Shown: positions 1-8,682, counted from the stretch's first letter. The stretch: 13,735 nucleotides of DNA from Vescimonas sanitatis (GCF_049060325.1 NZ_JBMGPW010000017.1:1-13735), one strand, 5' to 3'. The notes: generated by a model not told the origin, from the sequence alone. Translations and numbers: made by a program.

Positions 1-3000
1 ACCGGGCGTTAGGGACTTGACGCCGTTGGTGGCGATAACCGGGGTCAGCTTCGTCACATCTGTGCCGCGGGGCATGGTGATGGTAATAGTATTGGTGCTG
101 TTGTTCACCGCGCCGGCCACACCGTTGATGGAGAAGCTGGTGATGCCCTTGGCGGTCGTGGTGGCCGTCTCCCACTGGCAGGTGATGTTGATGTCACCGG
201 CAGGCATCTTGAAGCGGTTATTCGTGATAACCTTGTCCATCGGAGCCCCACCCTTAGCAAAGCCATAGCACAGGGAGCCCTCCACCATCTGATAACCGCT
301 GTCGGGCGTTACGGTGACGATAATCTCATCGCCCTCGTTGGCCTTGGTGCGGTTGGTGGTGATGGTGCCGCCCTTGGGGGTGCTCACCGAAATGGTAAAC
401 TTGCCGGTGTCCGGCGTTTCCGTGCCGCCGCCATAGGCGGGGATCTCGATTTTCAGGGCAGCGCTCTCACCGCCGGAGGCACTCACCACAACGATGTAGA
501 TGTCGCGGGCATCCTCGGTCAGATTACTGAGGGTGATGTTTGTCTCGCCCGCGCTGGCTGTACCCTTAGTAGTGGATTTCTTGATCTCATCCACTGTGGG
601 AGCTGTTGCGCCGTGGGTCACTACCTTGTAGAAGTAGGTGCCTGCCTCATTGGTGGTAAACGTCACCGTTGCGGCGGTCTTGCTGCTGCGGGCGGCGGAG
701 CCTCCGGACAGGGTCGGGGCGTTGGGAGCCGCAGCCTTTTTGATGGTAATGGTATAAATATTGGTCGTCGTGCCATCTTCCGCCGTTACTGTGAATTTGG
801 CCTGCGTATCCAATGCCATCCCGCAGGGGGCGCCCTCTACCCAATTCTTGTCCGGATCGTTTTCCTTGGTGACTGTGGCAAATTCAGAAATCGTTAGCTT
901 CAGGATCATGTCTGCCAGATCAGTAGTGTCCGTGTCGGCAGGCAGCGTGATCGTGTAGTTCAAGCCAGATTTGCTCAACGTACCGATCTTCTTTTCTCCG
1001 TCATAGAGCCCCACACCGGTCAACTGGCAAAGATTACTGTTCTGTGTCTCGTCGCGTTCAAAGTTTGCGGTGATAACAATTCCCTTGCCGGAAGTAGGTA
1101 CAGTGAACGTCGCAACATTGGGATTCTCCTCCGAAGACGTCAGTTTAAAGTCAACTGTGCTGCCGTCTGCGTAGGCCGCTGTCCAACTCGCGAACTTATA
1201 CCTGAACTTCGCGGTAGCAGTTACCGTGACCGTTGTTCCTTCGATAACTGCGGCGCTGACAGGTTTACCATCTACTGTGGCGGCAGCGCTGCCCATTGCC
1301 GTATCGTTGGAGCCCATTGTGATCGTTGAGAATGCCTTCGCTCTGTACTTGGCTACGACGCTGATGCTGGTTGCATTCTCGGGTACAGTAAACTGACAAC
1401 CGTCAAAGTCGCCGATCGTATAAGAGATATCAGCACCATCCTGATCCTTCACTTCATAGCCTTCCAAAACAAATTGGCTTGTTCCGGTTGGGCGAACAGC
1501 TAGCGTAGCCCCCGGCTTGACGGTATCCTCGTGAGAGGTAAAAGGGGTCATATAGTTGCCTTCGGTCATGCTGACAAGGTCTACACCGGACAGCGCATTT
1601 GCCTGACTGGCAGAGAAGCTCAGCTTCACACCTTGCTTTTCAAACACTGCTGTCAGAGATACCTCATTCTCCGGCATTTCAAAGGTCATTGTGGCGGCAG
1701 ACTCCTGCTCTTTGGTCAGTTCAACACCCTTCGCATCCCAGCGCACAAATTTGAATTTATACGCTGCATGCTCCACGGGAGTGGCCGTTACCGTGACCTC
1801 GTTGCCGGCATGGGCGTCGCCGATCGTTTTTTCGCCGTCCGTAACCGTCACAGTTCCCATAACATAAATATTTTCATCGCGATATCTCATCGCAGATGCG
1901 GAAATGGTGTACCGTTCCGAAGTATCTTCCTTGAAGGTAATGCTTGTGACCTCAACACAGTCATTGGGCATTACGAAAGAGAACGTGTTGCCGGTAATCG
2001 TAATGTCACTCGCAGAAATAGCAGTCTTATCCCTGCTTTTGGTCAGCGTAACCTTATCAATGACCATGTTCTTATTTTCACCGGTCGGCTTGATGCTCAT
2101 GGTGACCGCCCGATCAGAACGAATATCTTTGGTAACAGTACTATAGGCCTTAGACAAGTCCTCATATCCGCTAAGCTTTTCGGTGCCCGCCGACAATGCG
2201 GAAAGGTCATAGCCTTTTTGCGGAAGCACTTTGAATTCCCACGGCATATCCAACCTAACAGTATATTCCTGAGATTTTCCCTCAAGATTTGTCAAGGTAA
2301 ACGTATCGCTTCCATTCGTAAAGTTCAACTTGTCTTTGGAAGCAGTCGTTCCCCATGTAGGAATGATTTTACTAGTCGTATCCCAAGATGCATAGCTGTC
2401 GATATATTCTGCGGAAGAAAATACAAATTTAGTCCCTGTTTCGTCCGCTGTCCAAGTATCAGGATAGTGTGCCAAAAGCTTTGACCCAACGATTTTGAGA
2501 CGATAATAGTAGAGATGTTGTATCGTCTTCGTAGCGAGTTTTTCTTTTACGACAAAAACTCTCATATAGTTTTCGCCACTGTCGAGAATAATGGCGCTAT
2601 TCGAGGCATTGATAACATTATTATCAGCATCTTTAACAGCGTTAAAAACACAATCGTTCTTTGGGTTCAGCGAAGAATTACTCGGCGCAGCAAGCAAAGC
2701 ATCTTTATAGTTTAGTTCGATCTCACCCACCAGATAATATTTCTTTTTTTCTGTATCTGTCTGCCCAGGGACACTCTGCAATTCATCATAATTGCGGATC
2801 GTGGCATCTGCAGATGTAAATGTAAAATCATCATTACCGGTTAAGTAGTTATATGCTTTTGGAACCAGCTTATCTTCACCATTGGTATCTTTAAAGGTAA
2901 GGCCGCCACTCTCTTTCAGTTGTGGCCGAGTAACCTCCGTGGTTTCTCCCTCGTCAGCATATGCCTTTGGCGCAGTTACGACAAAGAAGCTCATGACCAT

Positions 3001-3051
3001 GAGCAGGCAAAGGAACAGTGATACTGCCCTTTGCCATTTTTTGGCTTTCAT
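1..3051 (-). CDS. Very large secreted repeat protein (InlB-type and DUF5018-like domains), C-terminus outside window
   Basis: I translated this frame by hand from an ATG at 3051-3049 and found no stop down to base 1, so at least 1017 residues are encoded and the end is missing. The ATG has an AGGAG site six bases upstream (3058-3062). Residues 1-32 form a signal peptide (KAKK start, hydrophobic core, AYA before the cut). Residues about 33-375 match no family I recognise. Three divergent InlB B-repeat-like units follow (about 379-472, 474-570, 572-666; typical F..W and TVTAxF endings), then a DUF5018-like beta-sandwich (about 670-773), a fibronectin-like segment (about 777-880), another InlB-type unit (about 884-966) and the start of a second DUF5018-like domain (from about 968). 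No enzyme motif is seen. It starts 13 bp after the toroid gene, so it is probably the same transcript. A surface scaffold or adhesin-like role is inferred; any cell-wall anchor would lie in the missing C-terminus. Confidence 0.9.
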   Translation of the reverse strand, partial: MKAKKWQRAVSLFLCLLMVMSFFVVTAPKAYADEGETTEVTRPQLKESGGLTFKDTNGEDKLVPKAYNYLTGNDDFTFTSADATIRNYDELQSVPGQTDTEKKKYYLVGEIELNYKDALLAAPSNSSLNPKNDCVFNAVKDADNNVINASNSAIILDSGENYMRVFVVKEKLATKTIQHLYYYRLKIVGSKLLAHYPDTWTADETGTKFVFSSAEYIDSYASWDTTSKIIPTWGTTASKDKLNFTNGSDTFTLTNLEGKSQEYTVRLDMPWEFKVLPQKGYDLSALSAGTEKLSGYEDLSKAYSTVTKDIRSDRAVTMSIKPTGENKNMVIDKVTLTKSRDKTAISASDITITGNTFSFVMPNDCVEVTSITFKEDTSERYTISASAMRYRDENIYVMGTVTVTDGEKTIGDAHAGNEVTVTATPVEHAAYKFKFVRWDAKGVELTKEQESAATMTFEMPENEVSLTAVFEKQGVKLSFSASQANALSGVDLVSMTEGNYMTPFTSHEDTVKPGATLAVRPTGTSQFVLEGYEVKDQDGADISYTIGDFDGCQFTVPENATSISVVAKYRAKAFSTITMGSNDTAMGSAAATVDGKPVSAAVIEGTTVTVTATAKFRYKFASWTAAYADGSTVDFKLTSSEENPNVATFTVPTSGKGIVITANFERDETQNSNLCQLTGVGLYDGEKKIGTLSKSGLNYTITLPADTDTTDLADMILKLTISEFATVTKENDPDKNWVEGAPCGMALDTQAKFTVTAEDGTTTNIYTITIKKAAAPNAPTLSGGSAARSSKTAATVTFTTNEAGTYFYKVVTHGATAPTVDEIKKSTTKGTASAGETNITLSNLTEDARDIYIVVVSASGGESAALKIEIPAYGGGTETPDTGKFTISVSTPKGGTITTNRTKANEGDEIIVTVTPDSGYQMVEGSLCYGFAKGGAPMDKVITNNRFKMPAGDINITCQWETATTTAKGITSFSINGVAGAVNNSTNTITITMPRGTDVTKLTPVIATNGVKSLTPG

Positions 3052-3064
3052 GGCTCTCTCCTTT

Positions 3065-6000
3065 CTAATTAAAATGGTGTCCGTAGCTGGTCTGGTGATC
3101 CGCTACGTCGCTGTTCTCTGCCACCTTATCCCAGAGCTGCTGGGAAATGCTGCGCTCAAAGATAACGGTGACGGTATAATTTCTGCTCTCCGTACCCAGC
3201 GTTACGGTATAGGTCAAAGGACTGGTGAGATTCACGACCTCGCCGGATACCGGGCTGACCACAGCTCCCGCAGGGACGGTAACGACCGGCGCAACCGCCG
3301 TGACATTCGTTCCCACCGGCAGCTTGACAGTGATGGTTCCTGCACTCTGGTCGATCTCACCCTCCACACCCAGGACGGAGAAGCCTGTGATCTTCGCCGT
3401 GCTGCTGGAGGGTGTATCATCGTCGCCTCCGCTGCTCTTTGCAGAGATCGGCTGACCACTTTTGTTCAGCACAGTAACGGTGTAGGTGCGGCTTGCCAAA
3501 TTGTTGTCGCCGCCCAGCGTAAACGTGGCTGCATTGGCAAAGTCCACTGCAATACCGGAGGTCGGAGAACAAGTCCTGCCGGTAAATTCGATGTCCGTGA
3601 CCAGCTTGGTGCTGGTCAGCTTGGAATCGTCCACACCGGTGACAGTAATGGTGCTCTTGGCGTTGTCGATGGTGCCATTGTACCACTCGTCGCCTGCCTG
3701 CACACGGAAGCTGGTGATCTCCGCCTGCGCCTTGGACACGACCTTGATCCGATAAACATTCTGCACCGTCTCGTCGCCGGAAGTCACGGTGAAGGTCTTC
3801 CAGTCAGAGAAGTCCATCATCGTCTTGCCATCCAAAGACGGGGTGGAGGTTGCCTCATAGGAGATGCTGGCACTGAGATACATCTTCGAGGTATCCACAC
3901 CGGCACTCACCGTAAGCAGGATCTCCGTTGCGCCATCGGACGCCTTGGTGATCTTCTTCTCCAAAATGTCCGTCAAGTTCAGCACGCTGTTTTTCAGTTT
4001 GATGCTGTTGACATCCAGTTCGGCACCGGAAGCCCCCACATCACCGTGGTTCACGGTGACATAATAGGTTTTCTGTGTCTTGCCATCCTCTGCCAAGACG
4101 GTAAACGGCTGTTCAACGCCGTCCACAAAGGTCGTGGGCAGGTTCGGGGCCAGCAAGGTCGCACCTTCTACCATCGTCACCGTCGGAGTCAAGTTCGTCA
4201 GGGGCATACCGTCGGGCACTGTGACCGTGATGGTATTCCTGCCGCTTTCACCGCCCTCGGTGATAACGCCCTTCTTGCCTTCAATCTCAAAGTCGGTGAT
4301 TGAGGCATCTGTGGACAGTTCACGGGCAAAGTTGAACCGGTGGTAATAGAAGTAGCAGGGATTTCCCTGACCTTTCTCCAGGAATTTGAGATACCACTGA
4401 CTGGCATAGCAGCCTTCATACGTCGCCAGTGCGTTATTCCTTATGCTGGTCGTGTGATGGAAGTAGCCCTCACTGACGTTGGCGAAGTTGTCCATCCAGT
4501 TCTGGAGCATGCTTTTTCCCTGTCCGTCAGAGAACCGGGGATCAGTATGGCAGTCGATTCCCATACTGCAAAGGCCCATCATGACCCAAGCGGCAGACTC
4601 GCTGTTTACGTCGCCCCATGCCTCGAACGAGAAAGAACTGCTCATTTTCTGGAGAATCGTCTCAAGACCCTCCTGCATCTTAGCCTTTACGCGGTCACCA
4701 TAAACGGGATCATCCTGATACGGACCGATCGCATACATGATAGCACCTACCATGTCGATACCAAATCCATCCGAAAGATACTTGTGACCAAGCAGTGTCT
4801 CCAACAGCCTCTCCCGCGTCCAGACGGCATTGCTCGGAATGGTGTAAATTCCCATGTCCATTGCGAGCAACGCAAATGTGGGGCCGTTGATCGTATAGGT
4901 GCCGCTGTAATTGTAGAGAGCTGCTGCCAGATCATCGACATTATTGCCTTTTTTGTCGATATAAGGCACTCCGTCATGATACTGTGCAAGATTCGTGCAA
5001 TCGAAACCACGCGCCGTCAGCATCATAATCGTTCGACCAAGTTCTGTCATGGCAACGCTGGTAGTCGTATCAAGCTGCGAGATGATTTTTCCCACATCGA
5101 AGTCGTTGCCTTGACCTGCGTTATAGTTGGGAGATATGTTCTCATAGAAGCCGAGATTCATCCACTCCCAGTCGTTGTTAGCCATGGTGCGATAGCGGCG
5201 GATAATGTTGGCAACGACCTTTTCAAGATCACCCTTGTAGGGGTTTGGCAGTGTTTCATCCGACAGTGTTACCGTCACGGTATAGCTGCTGGAAGAGCCG
5301 TCTTGTGCTGTTACCACATACTGCACAGGCTGGGAGAAGTTCTGTGCCTCCGTTGCAGAGGGAGAAATCGTGGCGAATTCCGACAAGACAATCTTCGGCA
5401 CGAAGGTCATCGGTGTGCCTCGAGGAACACTCAGCGTTATGCTTCCAGCCGCCTCGTTGATTTCAGCCGCATAGCCGCCGTATTTAAAAGAGAGGATACT
5501 GCATCCGGAGGCTGCCGGCGTTCTGGTAATCGTCACTGTATAGTCCTGCTTATTACCATTTGCCGCCGTAACCGTGTAGCGATTTTCGCCCACCTGCAGT
5601 GCTGCAGGTTTTGCCGTGACCGCCGCAAATTCGGAAACCTTGATCTCCGGCTCCGTAACGGCCAGATTTGTTGCATAGGGGATCTCGATTGCAATGTCAT
5701 TACCATCGATCACACCAATCGCATCACCGATTTTGTAAGACAGGATATCGTTTTCCGCCGAAACCTTTGCGGTGACCGTTACCTTGTATGTTGTTTCCAG
5801 TTCATACTCGGAATTGTAGATCACAAGGTCTATCGGCTGGGATTCTGAATTGGTGAAGTCGATGGCCGTATCCTCGCTGGCACCATCCAGGCGGTAGTAT
5901 TCGCCGGTGTGCTCGATCTCTGGCAGCAGTGCGGATAAGTCGGTTCCAACAGGCAGATTCAGACGGATCGTTCCCGCCTCGCCGTTTTCACCTTCTACGA

Positions 6001-7225
6001 TCTTACCGTATCGTGTTACATCGTTCACTGTTACTGCGAAGGATGTTGCGCGGTTGTAGGGTGTTCCGTTCTCAACGGTAACGAGCCAATTTTCACTTAA
6101 ATCAACGCCAAAAACGTATTTGTCCAGATTCTTGCCGTTAAACGTAGTTCCAGTCGCGCAATCCCACGGCACAACCGTGTACAGCATCTTTCCAGCTTCC
6201 AGACTTCCCGCAAAGTAAGTCGCTTTCACACCTTGTGGGGTCTCAATGACGGGTTCGGGCAGCTGTGTCCAATCGGTTGAGTCGGGAAGCCGGACAGTTA
6301 TCGTCTTATTTGCCTCATCAACAATTCCCTTTGAGGCACCTACTGAGAAAGCCGTGATCTCCGGTACGGCGATCACGCGGGATCTGAACAGATCAAGGAA
6401 ATACGGGGCGACAACATGCAGAATGAATTCCAACTGCTCCACGCCCCGTGCAGTGATCGTACTGGGTGTTGTATACGGATCATCCCACTTATATTCATTT
6501 TCCCAATAGCTCTTAAGGCCCTCCAGTAAACGCTCGTCTTTCCATCCCTGACCGGAAAGCTGGTACTCGTGTGTATATGCAAAGCCGGTGGTAATGCTGA
6601 AAGCACCCTGGATGCCGGTAGCTACTTTTACAAGATAGTTCAGATCTGAAGGATACCATTGTCCAACATGAATGCTGTCCGCATTCTGGATCGAGCAGTA
6701 ATATGTAAACAGATCATCAAACTGATGCATGACCTTGTAGATTTCCGGTGCGAGCTTCCACAGTTCGGCCTTTCGATCCAACTGCACGGAATCGTCCGCG
6801 CTGCTGGAAAAAGCCCAAACCGGGTAATAGTAGTGAATGGAAGGGTCATTCTTGTTGTAAATATTCCACTGCTGCACAGAGGAATAATCTGCCGTCGGCT
6901 GCACCGCTTCAATGCGGGATGGCCAAGAAAATGCATTGATATTTGTCCGATTGTTTGTATAGAATTCGACCGGCGTAAAAACACTCGTTTCCGCCGCATC
7001 CGCATCGATCAGACCGCCCCAATTTCCCGCAACGGAAATGATATTGATCTCAGAACCACTTTGATCTGTAAAAGACAAAGGGATTGTTTCGTATTTGCCT
7101 GAAACAAAGGCGGTAAAAGAAGGCCATGTGGAATACCAGCTAGGGTCAAAGGCATAGGTCTTACAGGGAAGCAGTGCGAACAGTATTACAAGAGCCAACA
7201 AAAGGCAGGGTAAACGTTTCTTCAT
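3065..7225 (-). CDS. Secreted alpha/alpha-toroid protein (prenyltransferase/squalene-cyclase-like fold) flanked by DUF5018-like domains
   Basis: 1386 residues with a signal peptide (1-25, cut after TYA). Residues 26-285 are Trp/Tyr-rich and unrecognised. About four beta-sandwich domains of DUF5018 type lie at 288-385, 388-487, 490-572 and 574-652. Residues about 659-968 form an alpha/alpha toroid of the kind annotated as prenyltransferase/squalene oxidase repeat: visible hallmarks are TELGRTIMMLTARGFD (near 726), INGP followed by ALLAMD (779-782 onward), NSES (874-877) followed by GLCSMGID, and FHH (922-924) before a NxxATYEG helix. Four more beta-sandwich domains follow (about 974-1056, 1070-1161, 1168-1251, 1275-1352) and a His-containing tail ending HHFN. 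There is no DxDD cyclase motif, so catalysis is unlikely; in bacteria this toroid commonly occurs with DUF4430, as in transcobalamin and intrinsic factor. The DUF4430 partner is the gene just upstream. No LPXTG or membrane anchor is present. The ATG has AGGAGAGG six bases upstream. Ligand binding is inferred. Confidence 0.92.
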   Translation of the reverse strand: MKKRLPCLLLALVILFALLPCKTYAFDPSWYSTWPSFTAFVSGKYETIPLSFTDQSGSEINIISVAGNWGGLIDADAAETSVFTPVEFYTNNRTNINAFSWPSRIEAVQPTADYSSVQQWNIYNKNDPSIHYYYPVWAFSSSADDSVQLDRKAELWKLAPEIYKVMHQFDDLFTYYCSIQNADSIHVGQWYPSDLNYLVKVATGIQGAFSITTGFAYTHEYQLSGQGWKDERLLEGLKSYWENEYKWDDPYTTPSTITARGVEQLEFILHVVAPYFLDLFRSRVIAVPEITAFSVGASKGIVDEANKTITVRLPDSTDWTQLPEPVIETPQGVKATYFAGSLEAGKMLYTVVPWDCATGTTFNGKNLDKYVFGVDLSENWLVTVENGTPYNRATSFAVTVNDVTRYGKIVEGENGEAGTIRLNLPVGTDLSALLPEIEHTGEYYRLDGASEDTAIDFTNSESQPIDLVIYNSEYELETTYKVTVTAKVSAENDILSYKIGDAIGVIDGNDIAIEIPYATNLAVTEPEIKVSEFAAVTAKPAALQVGENRYTVTAANGNKQDYTVTITRTPAASGCSILSFKYGGYAAEINEAAGSITLSVPRGTPMTFVPKIVLSEFATISPSATEAQNFSQPVQYVVTAQDGSSSSYTVTVTLSDETLPNPYKGDLEKVVANIIRRYRTMANNDWEWMNLGFYENISPNYNAGQGNDFDVGKIISQLDTTTSVAMTELGRTIMMLTARGFDCTNLAQYHDGVPYIDKKGNNVDDLAAALYNYSGTYTINGPTFALLAMDMGIYTIPSNAVWTRERLLETLLGHKYLSDGFGIDMVGAIMYAIGPYQDDPVYGDRVKAKMQEGLETILQKMSSSFSFEAWGDVNSESAAWVMMGLCSMGIDCHTDPRFSDGQGKSMLQNWMDNFANVSEGYFHHTTSIRNNALATYEGCYASQWYLKFLEKGQGNPCYFYYHRFNFARELSTDASITDFEIEGKKGVITEGGESGRNTITVTVPDGMPLTNLTPTVTMVEGATLLAPNLPTTFVDGVEQPFTVLAEDGKTQKTYYVTVNHGDVGASGAELDVNSIKLKNSVLNLTDILEKKITKASDGATEILLTVSAGVDTSKMYLSASISYEATSTPSLDGKTMMDFSDWKTFTVTSGDETVQNVYRIKVVSKAQAEITSFRVQAGDEWYNGTIDNAKSTITVTGVDDSKLTSTKLVTDIEFTGRTCSPTSGIAVDFANAATFTLGGDNNLASRTYTVTVLNKSGQPISAKSSGGDDDTPSSSTAKITGFSVLGVEGEIDQSAGTITVKLPVGTNVTAVAPVVTVPAGAVVSPVSGEVVNLTSPLTYTVTLGTESRNYTVTVIFERSISQQLWDKVAENSDVADHQTSYGHHFN

Positions 7226-7254
7226 GGGAATCCTCTCCTGTTTGTCATGCTTTT

Positions 7255-7290
7255 CGCAGGGGGGCGGGCAAAGTGCCCGCCCCCTCTGCG
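7255..7290 (-). other. Very stable GC-rich intergenic hairpin
   Basis: Bases 7255-7269 pair with 7275-7290 over 15 base pairs with one bulged base (7285) and a five-base loop, mostly G-C pairs. It lies between the DUF4430 stop and the toroid-gene start. In the direction of transcription the stem is followed by AAAAGCATGAC, not a run of U, so it is not a standard intrinsic terminator. A role in transcript processing, 3'-end protection or lowering read-through is inferred. It could also be one copy of a dispersed palindromic repeat. Confidence 0.75.
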
Positions 7291-7296
7291 GTGCCT

Positions 7297-7313
7297 TGAC
7301 AGTTAATCTGTCA
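7297..7313 (-). other. Small second hairpin next to the GC-rich stem
   Basis: TGACAG (7297-7302) and CTGTCA (7308-7313) are exact inverted repeats around a five-base loop, 14 bases after the DUF4430 stop codon in the direction of transcription. It is the first of two stems in this gap. There is no U-tract. Function unknown; it may be chance or part of the same processing element as the large stem. Confidence 0.4.
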
Positions 7314-7327
7314 GTTTAAGCTCCTGC

Positions 7328-8626
7328 TTAGTGCCAATAAATACCGTAGTTCGTCGTATAGAACCAGGTAATACGAGCACCGTCAGTCAGCGTGTAGTCG
7401 GCAGCACCTACATTGGGGATATTGCAGGTGGTGCTCCAGCCATTGGCACTGTCCGTATACATCCAGCCATCCGCACCGGTAGTGTCAAAGGCAGCCAGAC
7501 CATTGATAGAGGCCACATAGGTGGAAGAAGGATCATACTCAGAGTAACCTGCGCTCTGCATGAACCGCTGCAGAACGGTCATGGCACTTGTGTTAGGATC
7601 AACTCGAATGGTGCCCCAGGGCTGGGCAGAGGTACCGCCGAAATAAGCAGCTGCAGCCGCGGCGATTTCGTCAGCCTTGGTTTTCACAGTTCCGGTGTAC
7701 CACTCAGTGCCCTTCAACTCACTGAAATCGAAGCCAAAGGTCACGCTGATCTTGCCATCGGAGGCAAACGTCACCATCATAACATAGGTGCGGGTATTGC
7801 CATTTGCCGTAACCGTCAGTGCGGGAGTGGTAACACTCAGGTTCATGGTTGCGGTCACATCGGTCGTACCAGAGACGTTACTCACATTGCCGCCCAAAGT
7901 CGCAGCGGCATTCTTGGTAAGAGTGGTAGATACCGCCGCCGTATTGGAAGCGGCAGGGACATTAGTTGCAGAGATGTAATAGTTGCAGAAAGTCCAGCCA
8001 TTCTCAGCCGTATTGGTGTTGCCCTCGAAGTAGGGGTTGCCCATGCAAGGATTCTGCACAGTCACACGATACACGTTAGCAGCAGTCGTTGCGCCGTTGA
8101 ATACCACATTGGAGATCGCCAGAGGATCAGTGGAAGGAATGGCTACCTGAGCCTGATTGTTGTCGTTGATACCGGCAGCAAGGATATAGGGGTTCTCATT
8201 ATCATGGCCGTCAAGAACAATCGTGTAAGACTTATTCAGCAAGTCAACACCATTAATGGTGTAGATATAATCTACATCATCATAGGTATACCCAGTACCT
8301 GCGCTCAACAAGGTGCCGCCAGTAATGGTGGTTTCATCTTCCATCGTGATGATAACAGTCTGGGATTTTAGGCTTTCTTCCGTAGTGGTAGCAGGCAAAG
8401 TCGCACGAATGAACAACTGTGAATCATCATAGGTGGGGGAATTGGGATTGCCGTATCCATCCACCTGATAGACAGCATTAGTACCACCAATCGTTACCAA
8501 CTGGATCTCACTGGGTTTGCTTGTGGTTTTTGCGGCAACGGGCTTGCCATTGCCGTCCGCCATGGCGATAGTGCTCAGCGAGAGCGCCATCACCAGGGCA
8601 AGAAACAGGGATACGAGTTTCTTCAT
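7328..8626 (-). CDS. Secreted DUF4430-domain protein (transcobalamin beta-domain-like)
   Basis: 432 residues. Residues 1-23 are a signal peptide (cut after AMA). Residues about 35-330 are a beta-rich region with motifs such as YRVTVQNP, resembling the repeat domains of its neighbours but with no family I can name safely. Residues about 336-432 are a DUF4430 domain: TVLQRFMQSAG, a SINGLA segment, DGWMY, then YTLTDGARITWFY near the C-terminus are its typical landmarks. This domain is related to the beta domain that closes over cobalamin in human transcobalamin and intrinsic factor; in bacteria its ligand is mostly unproven. The protein has no anchor. The next gene encodes the matching alpha/alpha toroid, so the two halves seem to be made as separate chains. 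The ATG has a perfect AGGAGG nine bases upstream. Secretion and domain family are well supported; binding of a corrinoid is inference. Confidence 0.93.
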   Translation of the reverse strand: MKKLVSLFLALVMALSLSTIAMADGNGKPVAAKTTSKPSEIQLVTIGGTNAVYQVDGYGNPNSPTYDDSQLFIRATLPATTTEESLKSQTVIITMEDETTITGGTLLSAGTGYTYDDVDYIYTINGVDLLNKSYTIVLDGHDNENPYILAAGINDNNQAQVAIPSTDPLAISNVVFNGATTAANVYRVTVQNPCMGNPYFEGNTNTAENGWTFCNYYISATNVPAASNTAAVSTTLTKNAAATLGGNVSNVSGTTDVTATMNLSVTTPALTVTANGNTRTYVMMVTFASDGKISVTFGFDFSELKGTEWYTGTVKTKADEIAAAAAAYFGGTSAQPWGTIRVDPNTSAMTVLQRFMQSAGYSEYDPSSTYVASINGLAAFDTTGADGWMYTDSANGWSTTCNIPNVGAADYTLTDGARITWFYTTNYGIYWH

Positions 8627-8635
8627 TTTTGTTTT

Positions 8636-8641
8636 CCTCCT
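8636..8641 (-). promoter_or_regulatory. Strong ribosome binding site for the DUF4430 gene
   Basis: The minus strand reads AGGAGG here, nine bases before the ATG at 8626. It fixes the start and suggests high, independent translation of the DUF4430 protein after the 98-bp gap, in contrast to the overlapping genes upstream. Confidence 0.85.
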
Positions 8642-8653
8642 AGAAATTATATT

Positions 8654-8682
8654 TTTTCACCGAGATTGCTCTCGGGTGAAAA
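8654..8682 (-). other. Intergenic hairpin upstream of the DUF4430 gene
   Basis: TTTTCACC plus GAGA (8654-8665) pairs with 8670-8682 over 12 base pairs with one bulge and a four-base loop. It sits in the 98-bp gap between the lipoprotein and the DUF4430 gene, about 27 bases before the ATG. In the minus-strand transcript the stem is followed by an A/T mix, not a clean U-run, although the A/U base of the stem leaves weak termination possible. A role as an attenuator or RNA-processing and stability element is inferred. No good promoter was found in the same gap. Confidence 0.6.

Noticed and set aside
4321..5251. A functional squalene or terpene cyclase or a protein prenyltransferase
   Set aside because: The toroid has no DxDD motif and the protein is secreted; the motif set fits the non-enzymatic DUF4430-associated toroid family better.
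2882..5848. Long open frames on the plus strand (473 and 502 codons)
   Set aside because: They lie fully antisense to the toroid gene and its neighbour, have compositions rich in His, Arg and Cys, no sensible domains and no good ribosome site. They are shadows of the codon use of the real genes.
7255..7290. Intrinsic terminator after the DUF4430 gene
   Set aside because: The stem is strong but is followed by AAAAGCATGAC in the direction of transcription, with no U-tract, and the next gene lies 30 bases on with its own ribosome site.
8646..8651. TATAAT on the minus strand as a -10 promoter element for the DUF4430 gene
   Set aside because: The base composition 17 bases upstream (CGAGAG) does not resemble a -35 box, the sequence is at the foot of the hairpin, and the start of transcription would fall on the ribosome binding site.
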